6,307 nt of DNA from Spartobacteria bacterium (GTDB taxonomy: Bacteria; Verrucomicrobiota; Verrucomicrobiia; Chthoniobacterales; Chthoniobacteraceae), in contig JANXWU010000373.1 of NCBI GenBank assembly GCA_025350985.1, positions 1-6,307 on the forward strand, in the 5' to 3' direction. The notes below the pieces were generated by a model. The model did no database searches, had not been told where the DNA came from, and saw nothing but the letters and a program-made list of their open reading frames with translations. Position 1 is the stretch's first letter. Every line of letters starts with the position of its first letter. Position numbers and translations under genes: made by a program. This document shows positions 1 to 5,765 of this stretch, one piece after another.

Positions 1-24
1 CTGCTGAGAGGCGGGAAGGCTTTC

Positions 25-34
25 TACAGCTGTA
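25..34. promoter_or_regulatory. TACAGCTGTA palindrome, operator-like
   Basis: This perfect 10-bp palindrome is centred 41 bp from the larger palindrome at 63-78, close to four helical turns. Both match TACAnnTGTA, the core known for BlaI/MecI/CopY-type repressors. No such regulator or target gene is visible here, so a repressor role is inference. It could equally be the conserved heart of the tandem repeat. Confidence 0.25.
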
Positions 35-62
35 AATGGTCGAAAAAGATGACGGGAAGGGC

Positions 63-78
63 TTTTACAGTTGTAAAA
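63..78. promoter_or_regulatory. TTTTACA-GT-TGTAAAA inverted repeat, operator-like
   Basis: Perfect 7-bp arms flank a 2-base centre, with the TACAnnTGTA core at 66-75. It is the best-preserved palindrome of the repeat array. It lies downstream of the minus-strand membrane gene ending at 192, so any regulated gene would have to lie left of the window. The operator reading is weak; the palindrome itself is certain. Confidence 0.3.
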
Positions 79-191
79 GGTGCTCCCGTGGGAATTTTGG
101 CACGTTTACAGTCTCATCGGGGCAAGGATGGGCGGCTTGGCACGTTAGCAGCTTTGGAGGGCTTGCCCAATAGGCCTTAATCACAACAGAC

Positions 192-599
192 CTACCAACG
201 CGGGCCAGTCTCAAGAGCCGCTGGCTTCGCTGTCGCCCAAGTATGGAGACGACGTGAAATGAAGTCGAGAAGCAAAGCGATGATAAGACCGCTAACTGCG
301 CCACCGAGCGCGCCATAAACCAAGACCGGCCAGCCGCTGCCATAAGCCTCGAAGAATGACTGCGCGAGCCAAGCGCAGACTACTCCGGCTGGAAGGCCAG
401 CTACAACTCCGCACTGGAGTAGAAACGCACGAACGCCAACCGAAGGACGACCACTGCGAACGCCGATGAAAACGGATGACGAAAGCACGCCCAGAGCAAG
501 CAAGGCACTTGCGACGAGACAAGCGACCAATCCGACGGCAACGCCGATGCCAATAACCACCAAAGCGACAACCAGGAAAACTAACCCGAAAAGAAACAT
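192..599 (-). CDS. Small hypothetical membrane protein (135 aa), four predicted helices
   Basis: I do not recognise this protein. It starts with ATG at 599 and ends with TAG at 192. It is very hydrophobic from its first residue. Likely membrane segments are residues 2-22, 24-46, 58-78 and 90-113, followed by a basic, soluble tail (residues 115-135) beginning with RR at 116-117. Only short loops separate the helices, so it has no room for a catalytic domain. No Shine-Dalgarno sequence precedes the ATG. On the minus strand, GTTAGGC (640-634) lies 34 bases before the start. Its downstream neighbour is the repeat array at 12-160. GC content is lower than in the metabolic genes to the right, fitting accessory cargo. 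That it is a gene is supported by the coherent membrane topology; function is unknown. Confidence 0.6.
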   Translation of the reverse strand: MFLFGLVFLVVALVVIGIGVAVGLVACLVASALLALGVLSSSVFIGVRSGRPSVGVRAFLLQCGVVAGLPAGVVCAWLAQSFFEAYGSGWPVLVYGALGGAVSGLIIALLLDFISRRLHTWATAKPAALETGPRW

Positions 600-633
600 G
601 GTGGACGTGTGTTACGGGAAAAAGCGGAATGTC

Positions 634-640
634 GCCTAAC
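634..640. other. GCCTAAC heptamer, possible attC R'-like site
   Basis: Read on the minus strand this is GTTAGGC, which fits the GTTRRRY consensus of integron attC recombination sites and lies just before the start of the 135-aa membrane gene. A second identical heptamer lies before the next minus-strand gene at 1258-1264, and both continue as GTTAGGCG. The facing R'' site should lie near 740-755, where only an imperfect TTCCAAC-like sequence (minus strand) occurs. I could not draw a convincing L''/L' fold across 634-755, so this remains a tentative call. Confidence 0.25.
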
Positions 641-736
641 GAGAACAAGAATAGCTACCGGCGGAGTGCGGCGCGGCTCCCTAACTCCAAACGAAGTCTA
701 TTACAACTAGCCCTTTGTCGCACTACAAACGTGAAA

Positions 737-1240
737 CTAAACGTTGTTGGAATTATTCGGTGGATGGTGGATTGAGTGATAAACATCAACTATGCTCAAC
801 CAGAAACCTCGTTGCCGACGGAGCGCCAACGCAGATAGAGTAAGGAGTGCGATAATAGGGATTGTGCTATCATCCAAGAATTCCCAAAGAGATACCTTGT
901 ACCAACGAATCGAGAGGCGAAGTACATGGACTTTGGTGGCGCCACTGCCGAAGGCCAGAGAAATGGCGCATGCACTCCATACTGTCAGCAAGGTTCGCTG
1001 CCAGAGGGTGAGTTTCCCACCGAACCAGCTCGAGAGGGCAAGGAGTACGCCTAAAAGCGCGAGCAGAAGCGCCATTCCGCTAAGCACTCCAGAAAGCCGC
1101 ATAACATCAACTCCGGAAGAGAAGAAAACAAGGCGACTCATGCGGAGTATAGGTGGGCCGGGAAAGACAAACAGAAGCCCTACAGCCATTAAGGTGAGGA
1201 GGAGGTTCCATCCCCACCGTAAGAATGTCAGCGACTTCAT
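737..1240 (-). CDS. Hypothetical membrane protein (167 aa), four predicted helices
   Basis: I do not recognise this protein. I chose ATG at 1240 (MKSLTFLRWG); an in-frame TTG at 1294 would add 18 basic residues and is less likely. Hydrophobic segments lie at about residues 9-27, 50-71, 79-97 and 125-141. Between the third and fourth lies a basic, aromatic stretch (residues 101-121), and the C-terminus is a polar His/Asn tail. Stop is TAG at 737. GTTAGGC (1264-1258, minus) lies 17 bases before the start. A minus-strand TATAAT sits at 1333-1328 but has no good -35 partner. Size, topology and orientation match the neighbour at 192-599, although the two sequences do not look homologous. Function is unknown. 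Confidence 0.55.
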   Translation of the reverse strand: MKSLTFLRWGWNLLLTLMAVGLLFVFPGPPILRMSRLVFFSSGVDVMRLSGVLSGMALLLALLGVLLALSSWFGGKLTLWQRTLLTVWSACAISLAFGSGATKVHVLRLSIRWYKVSLWEFLDDSTIPIIALLTLSALALRRQRGFWLSIVDVYHSIHHPPNNSNNV

Positions 1241-1257
1241 CAGAGAGTGGCGGCGAC

Positions 1258-1275
1258 GCCTAACTAGATTTAGGC
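1258..1275. other. GCCTAA-N6-TTAGGC inverted repeat
   Basis: Arms at 1258-1263 and 1270-1275 are perfect with a 6-base loop. The left arm overlaps the GCCTAAC heptamer, which on the minus strand precedes the 167-aa membrane gene. It could be a cassette boundary, a regulatory hairpin in the leader of that gene, or chance. Confidence 0.3.
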
Positions 1276-1336
1276 ATCCTTTTAGATTCCCCAAAATTCA
1301 GGCTGTCGGTTTAGTTAGTCGAAAAAGATTATAGGC

Positions 1337-1378
1337 AACTGGCGCAAGGTGCATGTCACCATTGAACCCGCGCCAGCT
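1337..1378 (-). terminator. Probable terminator hairpin after the PmoA-like gene
   Basis: Perfect 7-bp arms CTGGCGC and GCGCCAG (1339-1345 and 1370-1376) extend on the minus-strand RNA by a G-U and an A-U pair. The stem begins at the stop codon of the PmoA-like gene (TAG, 1379-1377). A smaller GGTG/CACC stem can form in the loop. A T-rich run on the minus strand (1326-1322) follows about 10 bases after the stem, farther than in a classic intrinsic terminator, so this is a moderate call. Confidence 0.4.
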
Positions 1379-2393
1379 ACTTCTTCTCCGCCGCATATTT
1401 TTCAAACGCCTCCGCGATGTGCGCGGCTTTCTCGTCGCCTTGGTGCAGGATGATGCGGTGGCGCAGGGTTAGCCGCTCGCCTTTCTTTAACTCGAACGCG
1501 CCGTCTTCCGCCGTCTTGTCGAGGCTGTGCGTGCCGAACGGGTTCGCCGTGAAAAGGCCGTAGGTGCGAACGTGCCAAGGCGTCGGATAGCGAAAGCTTG
1601 TCGGGTGATTGAGCATCGCCACGCCCAGCGTCTCGCCTTCGACCGGGCCGCTATAATCCACCCACTTCGCGCGTTTGCCCCACGCCGCGGCGTCGCTCAG
1701 TCCTTCGCTGGTGATGATTTTTCCGCCCTGCTTGCTGTCCACCGCCATCGTCGCCGGCACCCGGATATTAAAGCCGGCGTCCTTCGCGTCGCCGAAATTC
1801 ACGGGGCCTTCGCTCGCGATGAAGTCGAGGTCGAAATCAATCACTCGCGCGTTTCCGTCGAGGCGGAAGGTGATCGTGTGCTCTTCCTCCAGCGCTTTTT
1901 TTCCATCCGGCGAAAGGATGTCGTCCACGGCGGCGATGACCGCTTGGTCTTTGTCGGCGCTGAGGGAACTGAATTTGCGATGTTTGATCGTGCCGAGTTT
2001 CGCGAGGTGTTTGTCCTCGTCCTCCGGCTTCTTCGTCTCTTTCCAAGTGCCGCGATCAGTCCAGATGTCGAAGCCCGCGATGTTCTCGTGTCCGAACCAG
2101 ATGCCGCGATGATGTGGATGATCGCGGTCTTTTTTTGATTCGCTCTCGACTTCCTTCATCGGAAAAGCGCGCGTCATCGGCTTGCCGGTCGGGCCGATGA
2201 CGGGCCAGAGATACGGCTTGTTCGCCTGGTCGATCACGTAGTCGGCGAGCAACTCGCCGTGGTGTTTCACGGTGACGCCGTGCTCGGTTTTTTCGAGGGT
2301 GAAACCGGTCGCATCGGCGGCGAAGGCGGGGGCGGAAAGCGCGGTGAGTGCTGAGGCGAAGGCGAGAAGGCGGAGGAATGGGAGGGTGTTCAT
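1377..2393 (-). CDS. Secreted PmoA-like / DUF6807-type protein (338 aa)
   Basis: The protein carries a signal peptide: basic residue R8, a hydrophobic core at about 9-20, and probable cleavage after APAFA near residue 25, so it is likely exported to the periplasm. The mature part shows the family hallmarks. These are KPYLWPVIGPTGKPMTRAFP (59-78), DHPHHRGIWFGH (91-102), AGFNIRVP (206-213), WVDYSGP (244-250) and HPTSF...WHVRTYGLF (263-281). His-rich motifs such as DHPHHRG suggest metal or substrate binding, but no enzymatic activity is established to my knowledge. The Pfam label 'methane oxygenase PmoA' is misleading: this is not the membrane subunit of methane monooxygenase. Such proteins are common in Planctomycetes and Verrucomicrobia and often sit near carbohydrate-use genes. 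ATG at 2393 was chosen because the signal peptide begins there; upstream in-frame codons run into an intergenic repeat. It is divergent from thiE. Confidence 0.85.
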   Translation of the reverse strand: MNTLPFLRLLAFASALTALSAPAFAADATGFTLEKTEHGVTVKHHGELLADYVIDQANKPYLWPVIGPTGKPMTRAFPMKEVESESKKDRDHPHHRGIWFGHENIAGFDIWTDRGTWKETKKPEDEDKHLAKLGTIKHRKFSSLSADKDQAVIAAVDDILSPDGKKALEEEHTITFRLDGNARVIDFDLDFIASEGPVNFGDAKDAGFNIRVPATMAVDSKQGGKIITSEGLSDAAAWGKRAKWVDYSGPVEGETLGVAMLNHPTSFRYPTPWHVRTYGLFTANPFGTHSLDKTAEDGAFELKKGERLTLRHRIILHQGDEKAAHIAEAFEKYAAEKK

Positions 2394-2413
2394 GGTATTG
2401 GGTGGAGAAAGTT

Positions 2414-2427
2414 TTTTCGCGCGAAAA
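2414..2427. promoter_or_regulatory. TTTTCGCGCGAAAA palindrome in the leader of the PmoA-like gene
   Basis: This perfect 14-bp palindrome ends 20 bases before the ATG of the PmoA-like gene (minus strand). The position would suit an operator or an mRNA hairpin. No regulator is encoded nearby, so function is inferred from position only. Confidence 0.3.
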
Positions 2428-2474
2428 CGGGGCGTCGTCCAGATTTTCAGCAATGTGTCAGTTTGAAAAAGACG

Positions 2475-2569
2475 TGTCATTCTGAGCGAAGGCTGGGCGG
2501 AGTCGAAGAATCTCTTGAACCGTTTTTCGGCGTGGCGCTGCTCGGGGAAGTGCATGAGATTCTTCGGCT
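2475..2569. repeat. Interspersed hairpin repeat, TGTCATTCTGAG...GAAGAATCTC type
   Basis: The left part, TGTCATTCTGAGCGAAGG followed by GAAGAATCTC (2505-2514), resembles a widespread intergenic repeat whose full form is mirrored and ends in the reverse complement of its start. The mirrored GAGATTCTTC at 2556-2565 is present, and pairing extends to arms of about 20 bases (2501-2520 with 2550-2569) with two mismatches and one G-T. The far right end is degraded: after 2569 the expected CTCAGAATGACA is replaced by unrelated sequence. It sits in the divergent region between the PmoA-like gene and thiE. The family identification is from memory. Confidence 0.65.
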
Positions 2570-2632
2570 GCGTTCCGTTCGCCTGTGGCTTGCGCGTGGT
2601 TAAACGCACACGGTTCCTCGCGCTGTGGTGTG

Positions 2633-2661
2633 TGGACACTGGCCCATTCTTTGCTACGACC
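2633..2661 (+). promoter_or_regulatory. Possible sigma-70-like promoter of thiE
   Basis: TGGACA (2633-2638, five of six to TTGACA) is followed after 17 bases by TACGAC (2656-2661), which carries an upstream TGC as in extended -10 elements. The -10 matches only three of six positions. Transcription would begin near 2667, giving a very short leader before ATG at 2676 and leaving no room for a TPP riboswitch downstream of it. Confidence 0.3.
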
Positions 2662-2675
2662 TTTGCCCTACTCGC

Positions 2676-3311
2676 ATGAAATCAATCGCTGACTGCCATC
2701 TTTACGGCATCCTCGACATGGGATACCTCGCGCCCGCCGATGTCGCGGACGTGGCTTTTCAAATGATCGAAGGCGGCGTTGATTTGATCCAACTCCGCGC
2801 GAAAAAGTACAAGGACGACGACATTGTCTGGCTCGCGGAACAGGTGTCGCCCATCACGAGCGAGGCGGAAATCCCGCTGGTCATCAACGATTTTCCAGAG
2901 ATTGCGGTCGAGGCGGGCGCGGACGGCGTCCATCTCGGACAGGACGATGCGCCGCTGAAAGAAGCGCGCGATCTCGTGGGCACTTCGGAGTTCATCGGCA
3001 AGTCCACGCACAGCCTCGAGCAGGCGGTCGCCGCCGAGAAAGAGGGCGCGGATTACATCGGCTTCGGCCCGCTGCTGGCGACGCCGACGAAGCCGGAGTA
3101 TGCGCCCATTGGCCTCGACGAAATCGCCCGCGTGCATGAGCTGGTGAAGATTCCGATCTTCTGCATCGGCGGCATCCAGCTCGAAAATCTCGCGTCGGTG
3201 CTGGAGGCTGGGGCGCGGCGCGTGGTGATCGTCTCGGGGATTCTGAAGGCAAAGGACATTACGAGCTACACGCGCGAGGTGAAGGCGATGGTGACGGGAT
3301 TTAGGAAGTAG
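2676..3311 (+). CDS. thiE: Thiamine phosphate synthase (211 aa)
   Basis: ThiE joins hydroxymethylpyrimidine diphosphate and thiazole phosphate to make thiamine phosphate, releasing pyrophosphate, in the cytoplasm. The TIM-barrel motifs are all present in order: QLRAKKY (39-45), the IND diphosphate/metal motif (70-72), ADGVHLGQDD (82-91), IGKSTHS (107-113), GADYIGFGP with TPTKP (124-140), CIGGI (163-167) and VSGI (186-189). Residues R41, K43, N71, D72 and K139 correspond to known substrate and metal contacts of the family. Length is normal. ATG at 2676 was preferred over an upstream GTG (2625) because the family begins about there. The last codons (GFRK and stop) lie in repeat sequence shared with the downstream spacer, so the C-terminal tail is repeat-derived. 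No other thi gene is in the window. Confidence 0.95.
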   Translation: MKSIADCHLYGILDMGYLAPADVADVAFQMIEGGVDLIQLRAKKYKDDDIVWLAEQVSPITSEAEIPLVINDFPEIAVEAGADGVHLGQDDAPLKEARDLVGTSEFIGKSTHSLEQAVAAEKEGADYIGFGPLLATPTKPEYAPIGLDEIARVHELVKIPIFCIGGIQLENLASVLEAGARRVVIVSGILKAKDITSYTREVKAMVTGFRK

Positions 3312-3460
3312 GACGAAGGAAGTAGGATTTAGGATTTAGGATTTAGGAAGTAAGAGTCAGGGCGCGAGCGGACGATGTGTCTGCTTTTCATTTCCTAAAT
3401 CCTAAATCTTACTTTCTAAATCTCTCCACTTCCTAAATCCTAAGTCTTCCTTCCTAAATT
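3297..3460. repeat. Heptamer repeat array (GGATTTA / TCCTAAA) forming a large inverted repeat
   Basis: Left of centre, GGATTTA is repeated three times in tandem (3325-3345), and GGATTTAGGAAGTA occurs at both 3297-3310 and 3339-3352. The first copy supplies the final codons and stop of thiE. Right of centre the complementary motif TCCTAAA recurs at 3393-3399, 3431-3437 and 3452-3458. A 17-base arm (3333-3349) is perfectly complementary to 3392-3408 with a 42-base loop, so transcripts can form a strong hairpin between thiE and the kinase gene. It lacks the GC-rich stem and U-tract of an intrinsic terminator. The array ends just before the kinase ATG and leaves it no Shine-Dalgarno sequence. Confidence 0.8.
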
Positions 3461-3463
3461 CCC

Positions 3464-4381
3464 ATGTCTGTCCTTGTCGTCGGTTCCATTGGTCTGGATA
3501 CGGTTAAAACTCCCGTTGAAGAGCACGCCAACCTCCTCGGCGGCTCCGCGTCCTACGCCGCGGTGAGCGCGAGTTTTTTCGCGCCCGTGAATCTCGTCGG
3601 CATCGTCGGCGAGGATTTTCCGACGGCGCACGTCGAGTATTTGCGCTCGCGCAAAATCGACCTCGAAGGGCTGCAAACCGTGCCGGGAAAAACCTTCCGC
3701 TGGTCGGGCGAATACGAGTGGGATCTAAACATCCGCCACACGCGCAGCATCGAGTTGAATGTGTTCGAGCATTTCACACCGACGCTGCCGAAAAGCTACG
3801 CGACCAGTCCCTACGTCCTGCTCGCGAACATCGCGCCGAAGCTGCAATCCCACGTCCTCGACCAGATGGAGCGCCCGCGTTTCATCATCGCGGACACGAT
3901 GGATTTGTGGATCAACATCGCGCGCGAAGACCTGAACGCACTCCTGCCGCGGGTGGACATGCTGATTCTAAACGACAGCGAGGCGAGGCAGTTCACCGGC
4001 GAGACGAGCCTGATCCGCGCGGGCGCGAAAATCCGAAAGCTGGGACCGAAGTTCGTCGCGATCAAGAAAGGCGAGCACGGCTGTTTGCTTTTCGGCGACA
4101 ATCTTTTTTTCAGTTGCCCCGCGTATCCGCTCGAAGACATCCACGACCCGACGGGCGCGGGCGACACGTTCGCAGGCGGCGTCGCCGGTTATCTCGCGAG
4201 CCGGAACAGTGACGCGGTGAACTTCGAGGGACTGCGCAAGGCGATCGTGTATGGCAGCGTGATGGCGAGCTACAACGTCGAAGAGTTCAGCTTGGAACGG
4301 CTCCGCAAACTGGAAACGCAGGACACCGAAAGCCGCTACCAAAGCTTCAAAGCGCTGAGCCAGTTCGAAGTGATCGCGTGA
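3464..4381 (+). CDS. PfkB-family (ribokinase-like) kinase, substrate unknown (305 aa)
   Basis: A cytoplasmic ATP-dependent kinase of the ribokinase/PfkB fold, phosphorylating a hydroxymethyl group of a sugar or nucleoside. Substrate-side features are GLD (10-12) and the GG of LLGGSASYAA (24-33). A short lid region follows, and LILNDSEA (167-174) matches the NxxE-type metal motif. KKGEHG (201-206) is the usual strand before the nucleotide site. The signature DPTGAGDTFAGGVAG (228-242) contains the anion hole and the catalytic base D234. Length is normal. The gene lies downstream of thiE, but the motifs are those of sugar kinases; nothing shows it is the pyrimidine kinase ThiD, which is a related but distinct family. 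Adenosine- or ribose-type substrates are possible. ATG at 3464 follows the repeat spacer directly. The porin gene begins 63 bases after its stop, so co-transcription is possible. Confidence 0.9.
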   Translation: MSVLVVGSIGLDTVKTPVEEHANLLGGSASYAAVSASFFAPVNLVGIVGEDFPTAHVEYLRSRKIDLEGLQTVPGKTFRWSGEYEWDLNIRHTRSIELNVFEHFTPTLPKSYATSPYVLLANIAPKLQSHVLDQMERPRFIIADTMDLWINIAREDLNALLPRVDMLILNDSEARQFTGETSLIRAGAKIRKLGPKFVAIKKGEHGCLLFGDNLFFSCPAYPLEDIHDPTGAGDTFAGGVAGYLASRNSDAVNFEGLRKAIVYGSVMASYNVEEFSLERLRKLETQDTESRYQSFKALSQFEVIA

Positions 4382-4444
4382 CTTCATTCCTCGCAGAAAT
4401 GATTTTTCGGCTCGGTTGGCAGTGTTATTGCTAAGTATTTCCGC

Positions 4445-5653
4445 ATGAAAAAGTTCCTGCCCATCCTCACCCTTCTCGCCCTCGTGTGCGCGACCCCGCG
4501 TGCCCACGCGATCGGCATTCGTCTCTGGCCGCAAGATCCCGAAGCCGTCTCTCGCGGCAGCGCCTTCGCCGCGACGGCGGACAATCCGTCGGCAATTTAC
4601 TACAACCCCGCCGGCATCACCCAGCTCGAAGGCCAGCAGTTTTCGCTGAGCAGCTACGCGATCATTTACGACGTGAAGTTCGACAGTCAGCGCGGCGCGG
4701 GCACGACGAGCACGCCCGACAAGTTGCAGGCCACGGGTCAGTTTTACTACACCTTCTCGCTGAAAAATCTGCCCATCTCCCTCGGCCTCGGCGTCTATGA
4801 ACCGTACGGCCTCAAGAGCACCTGGCGCGACAGCGGCCCGTTCCGCACCATCGCCACGAAGAACTCCCTCATCTACGTGACGATCAATCCGGTCATCGCC
4901 TGGAAAATTAACAACCAGCTTTCCGTCGCCGCCGGCGTGCGGGTCGAGCCGGCGCACATCGACTTGCGCCGTGGGATTTTGGTGCCGGGTGACGAGTTCA
5001 AGTTCACCGGCGACGGCACGGCTGTCGGCTTTAACGCTGGCGTGCTTTGGAAACCGCACCGCATGCATTCCATCGGCGTGAATTACTTCAGCGAAACCTC
5101 GATCAACTTCGACGGCCAGGCCGAGGTGAACAGCCAGACGCCGTTCTTTTTCCCTTCCTCGAAAGAAGACGCCAAGTTCAAGTTCGACTTCCCGCAGCAC
5201 GTCGATCTCGGCTATTCCTTCCGTCCCACCGAAGACTGGAACTTCGAGTTCGACCTCGACTGGACCGACTGGCACCGCGTCGGCGTCACCACACTCCACA
5301 AGCAATCCGGCGACCTCGTGCTCCCCTTCAACTGGCGCTCCGGCTTCACCTATCAATTCGGCATCAAGCGCAAGTTGGGCGAGCACTGGAGCGCGAGCGC
5401 GGGTTACATTTACGCGCCCAAAAACACGCCGAACGAAACCTACACCCCCGCGATTCCCGACATGGATTTGCACACTTACAGCATCGGCACCGTCTATGAA
5501 AGGAACGCGTGGAGCATTGCGCTCACCTACCAATTCGGCTATGGCACCCGCGAAGTCAGCGGCAGCCCCACCTCGCTCATCGGCCAGACCGCCGATGGCA
5601 AATATCGCTGGATCAGCAACGCGATCATGCTCGGCGCGGGCGTGAAATTTTAA
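4445..5653 (+). CDS. FadL/OmpP1-type outer-membrane transport protein (402 aa)
   Basis: A predicted 14-stranded outer-membrane barrel of the FadL/OmpP1/TodX family, which lets hydrophobic compounds such as long-chain fatty acids or aromatics cross the outer membrane. A clear signal peptide (KK at 2-3, hydrophobic core 4-16, cleavage after AHA at 22) is followed by the family's N-terminal block: RGSAFAATADNPSAIYYNPAG at about 38-57 with the NPA motif at 54-56. The rest alternates aromatic and polar residues, as in beta strands (for example the strands around 195-210, 255-285 and 320-345). The chain ends in GAGVKF, with the terminal phenylalanine expected for assembly by the BAM complex. Length is normal for the family. 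The exact substrate cannot be read from sequence. The presence of this protein implies a diderm host. No Shine-Dalgarno sequence is seen, and a strong terminator follows. Confidence 0.92.
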   Translation: MKKFLPILTLLALVCATPRAHAIGIRLWPQDPEAVSRGSAFAATADNPSAIYYNPAGITQLEGQQFSLSSYAIIYDVKFDSQRGAGTTSTPDKLQATGQFYYTFSLKNLPISLGLGVYEPYGLKSTWRDSGPFRTIATKNSLIYVTINPVIAWKINNQLSVAAGVRVEPAHIDLRRGILVPGDEFKFTGDGTAVGFNAGVLWKPHRMHSIGVNYFSETSINFDGQAEVNSQTPFFFPSSKEDAKFKFDFPQHVDLGYSFRPTEDWNFEFDLDWTDWHRVGVTTLHKQSGDLVLPFNWRSGFTYQFGIKRKLGEHWSASAGYIYAPKNTPNETYTPAIPDMDLHTYSIGTVYERNAWSIALTYQFGYGTREVSGSPTSLIGQTADGKYRWISNAIMLGAGVKF

Positions 5654-5677
5654 GCGCGAATCTTTCGTCAACCCTTC

Positions 5678-5717
5678 AGCGTCGGCGTGCGGATAGTCTG
5701 CACGCCGGCGCTTTTTT
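5678..5717 (+). terminator. Intrinsic terminator of the porin gene
   Basis: A 13-bp stem (5678-5690 with 5700-5712, one G-U pair) with a 9-base loop is followed by a run of six T (5712-5717). It begins 24 bases after the porin stop codon and separates that gene from the SMP-30-type gene, which therefore probably has its own promoter in 5718-5765; I see no convincing one. Confidence 0.9.
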
Positions 5718-5765
5718 GTGGAGCGTTGCTGTTAAAAATATGCCGCCTGTGCCAACGTGCGCGCG

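Larger units (their letters stand above)
12..160. repeat. Degenerate ~41-bp tandem repeat, about four units
   Basis: Units line up with a period of 41, 41 and 40 bases. The core ends in ACAG or GCAG at 29, 70, 111 and 151, and each unit closes with GG at 38-39, 79-80, 119-120 and 159-160. Units one and two share CGGGAAGG (12-19 and 53-60) and match at 23 of 28 positions over 12-39 against 53-80. Units three and four share TTGGCACGTT (97-106 and 137-146). No coding region is convincing in 1-191, so this repeat is the main content of that stretch. It may be an intergenic repeat family or an array of protein-binding sites; its function is unknown. Confidence 0.55.

Noticed and set aside
792..1334. 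A 180-residue plus-strand reading frame opposite the 167-aa membrane gene
   Set aside because: Its composition is Arg/Ser-rich shadow-like, while the minus frame has coherent membrane segments.
1377..2393. Particulate methane monooxygenase subunit, from the name PmoA
   Set aside because: The protein is a signal-peptide-bearing soluble protein without the membrane helices of the real subunit; the name comes from a misleading family label.
2476..2525. TPP riboswitch upstream of thiE, suggested by CTGAG and TTGAACC fragments
   Set aside because: The fragments belong to the hairpin repeat. The order and spacing of the THI-box core and its CTGATCTGG-like part are missing.
2394..2639. A 420-residue version of the PmoA-like protein starting at 2639
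   Set aside because: The extra 82 residues are translated from the interspersed repeat and have no domain character, while the signal peptide begins exactly at ATG 2393.
3325..3460. CRISPR array or telomere-like repeat in the thiE-kinase spacer
   Set aside because: The units are 7-base runs without unique spacers of constant length, and TTTAGGA is internal, inverted and degenerate, so neither a CRISPR nor a telomere fits.
3464..4381. The kinase as ThiD because it follows thiE
   Set aside because: Its motifs and its N-terminal GG substrate region match sugar/nucleoside PfkB kinases, and the repeat spacer does not support a tight thiamine operon.
4416..4438. Promoter of the porin gene with TTGGCA as -35
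   Set aside because: No -10 box lies at a 16-18 base spacing; the AT-rich TAAGTAT is only about 10 bases away.
3968..5671. A 567-residue minus-strand reading frame across the kinase and porin genes
   Set aside because: It is antisense to two well-supported genes, rich in Arg/Ala/Val as expected for a GC-rich shadow frame, and shows no family motif.
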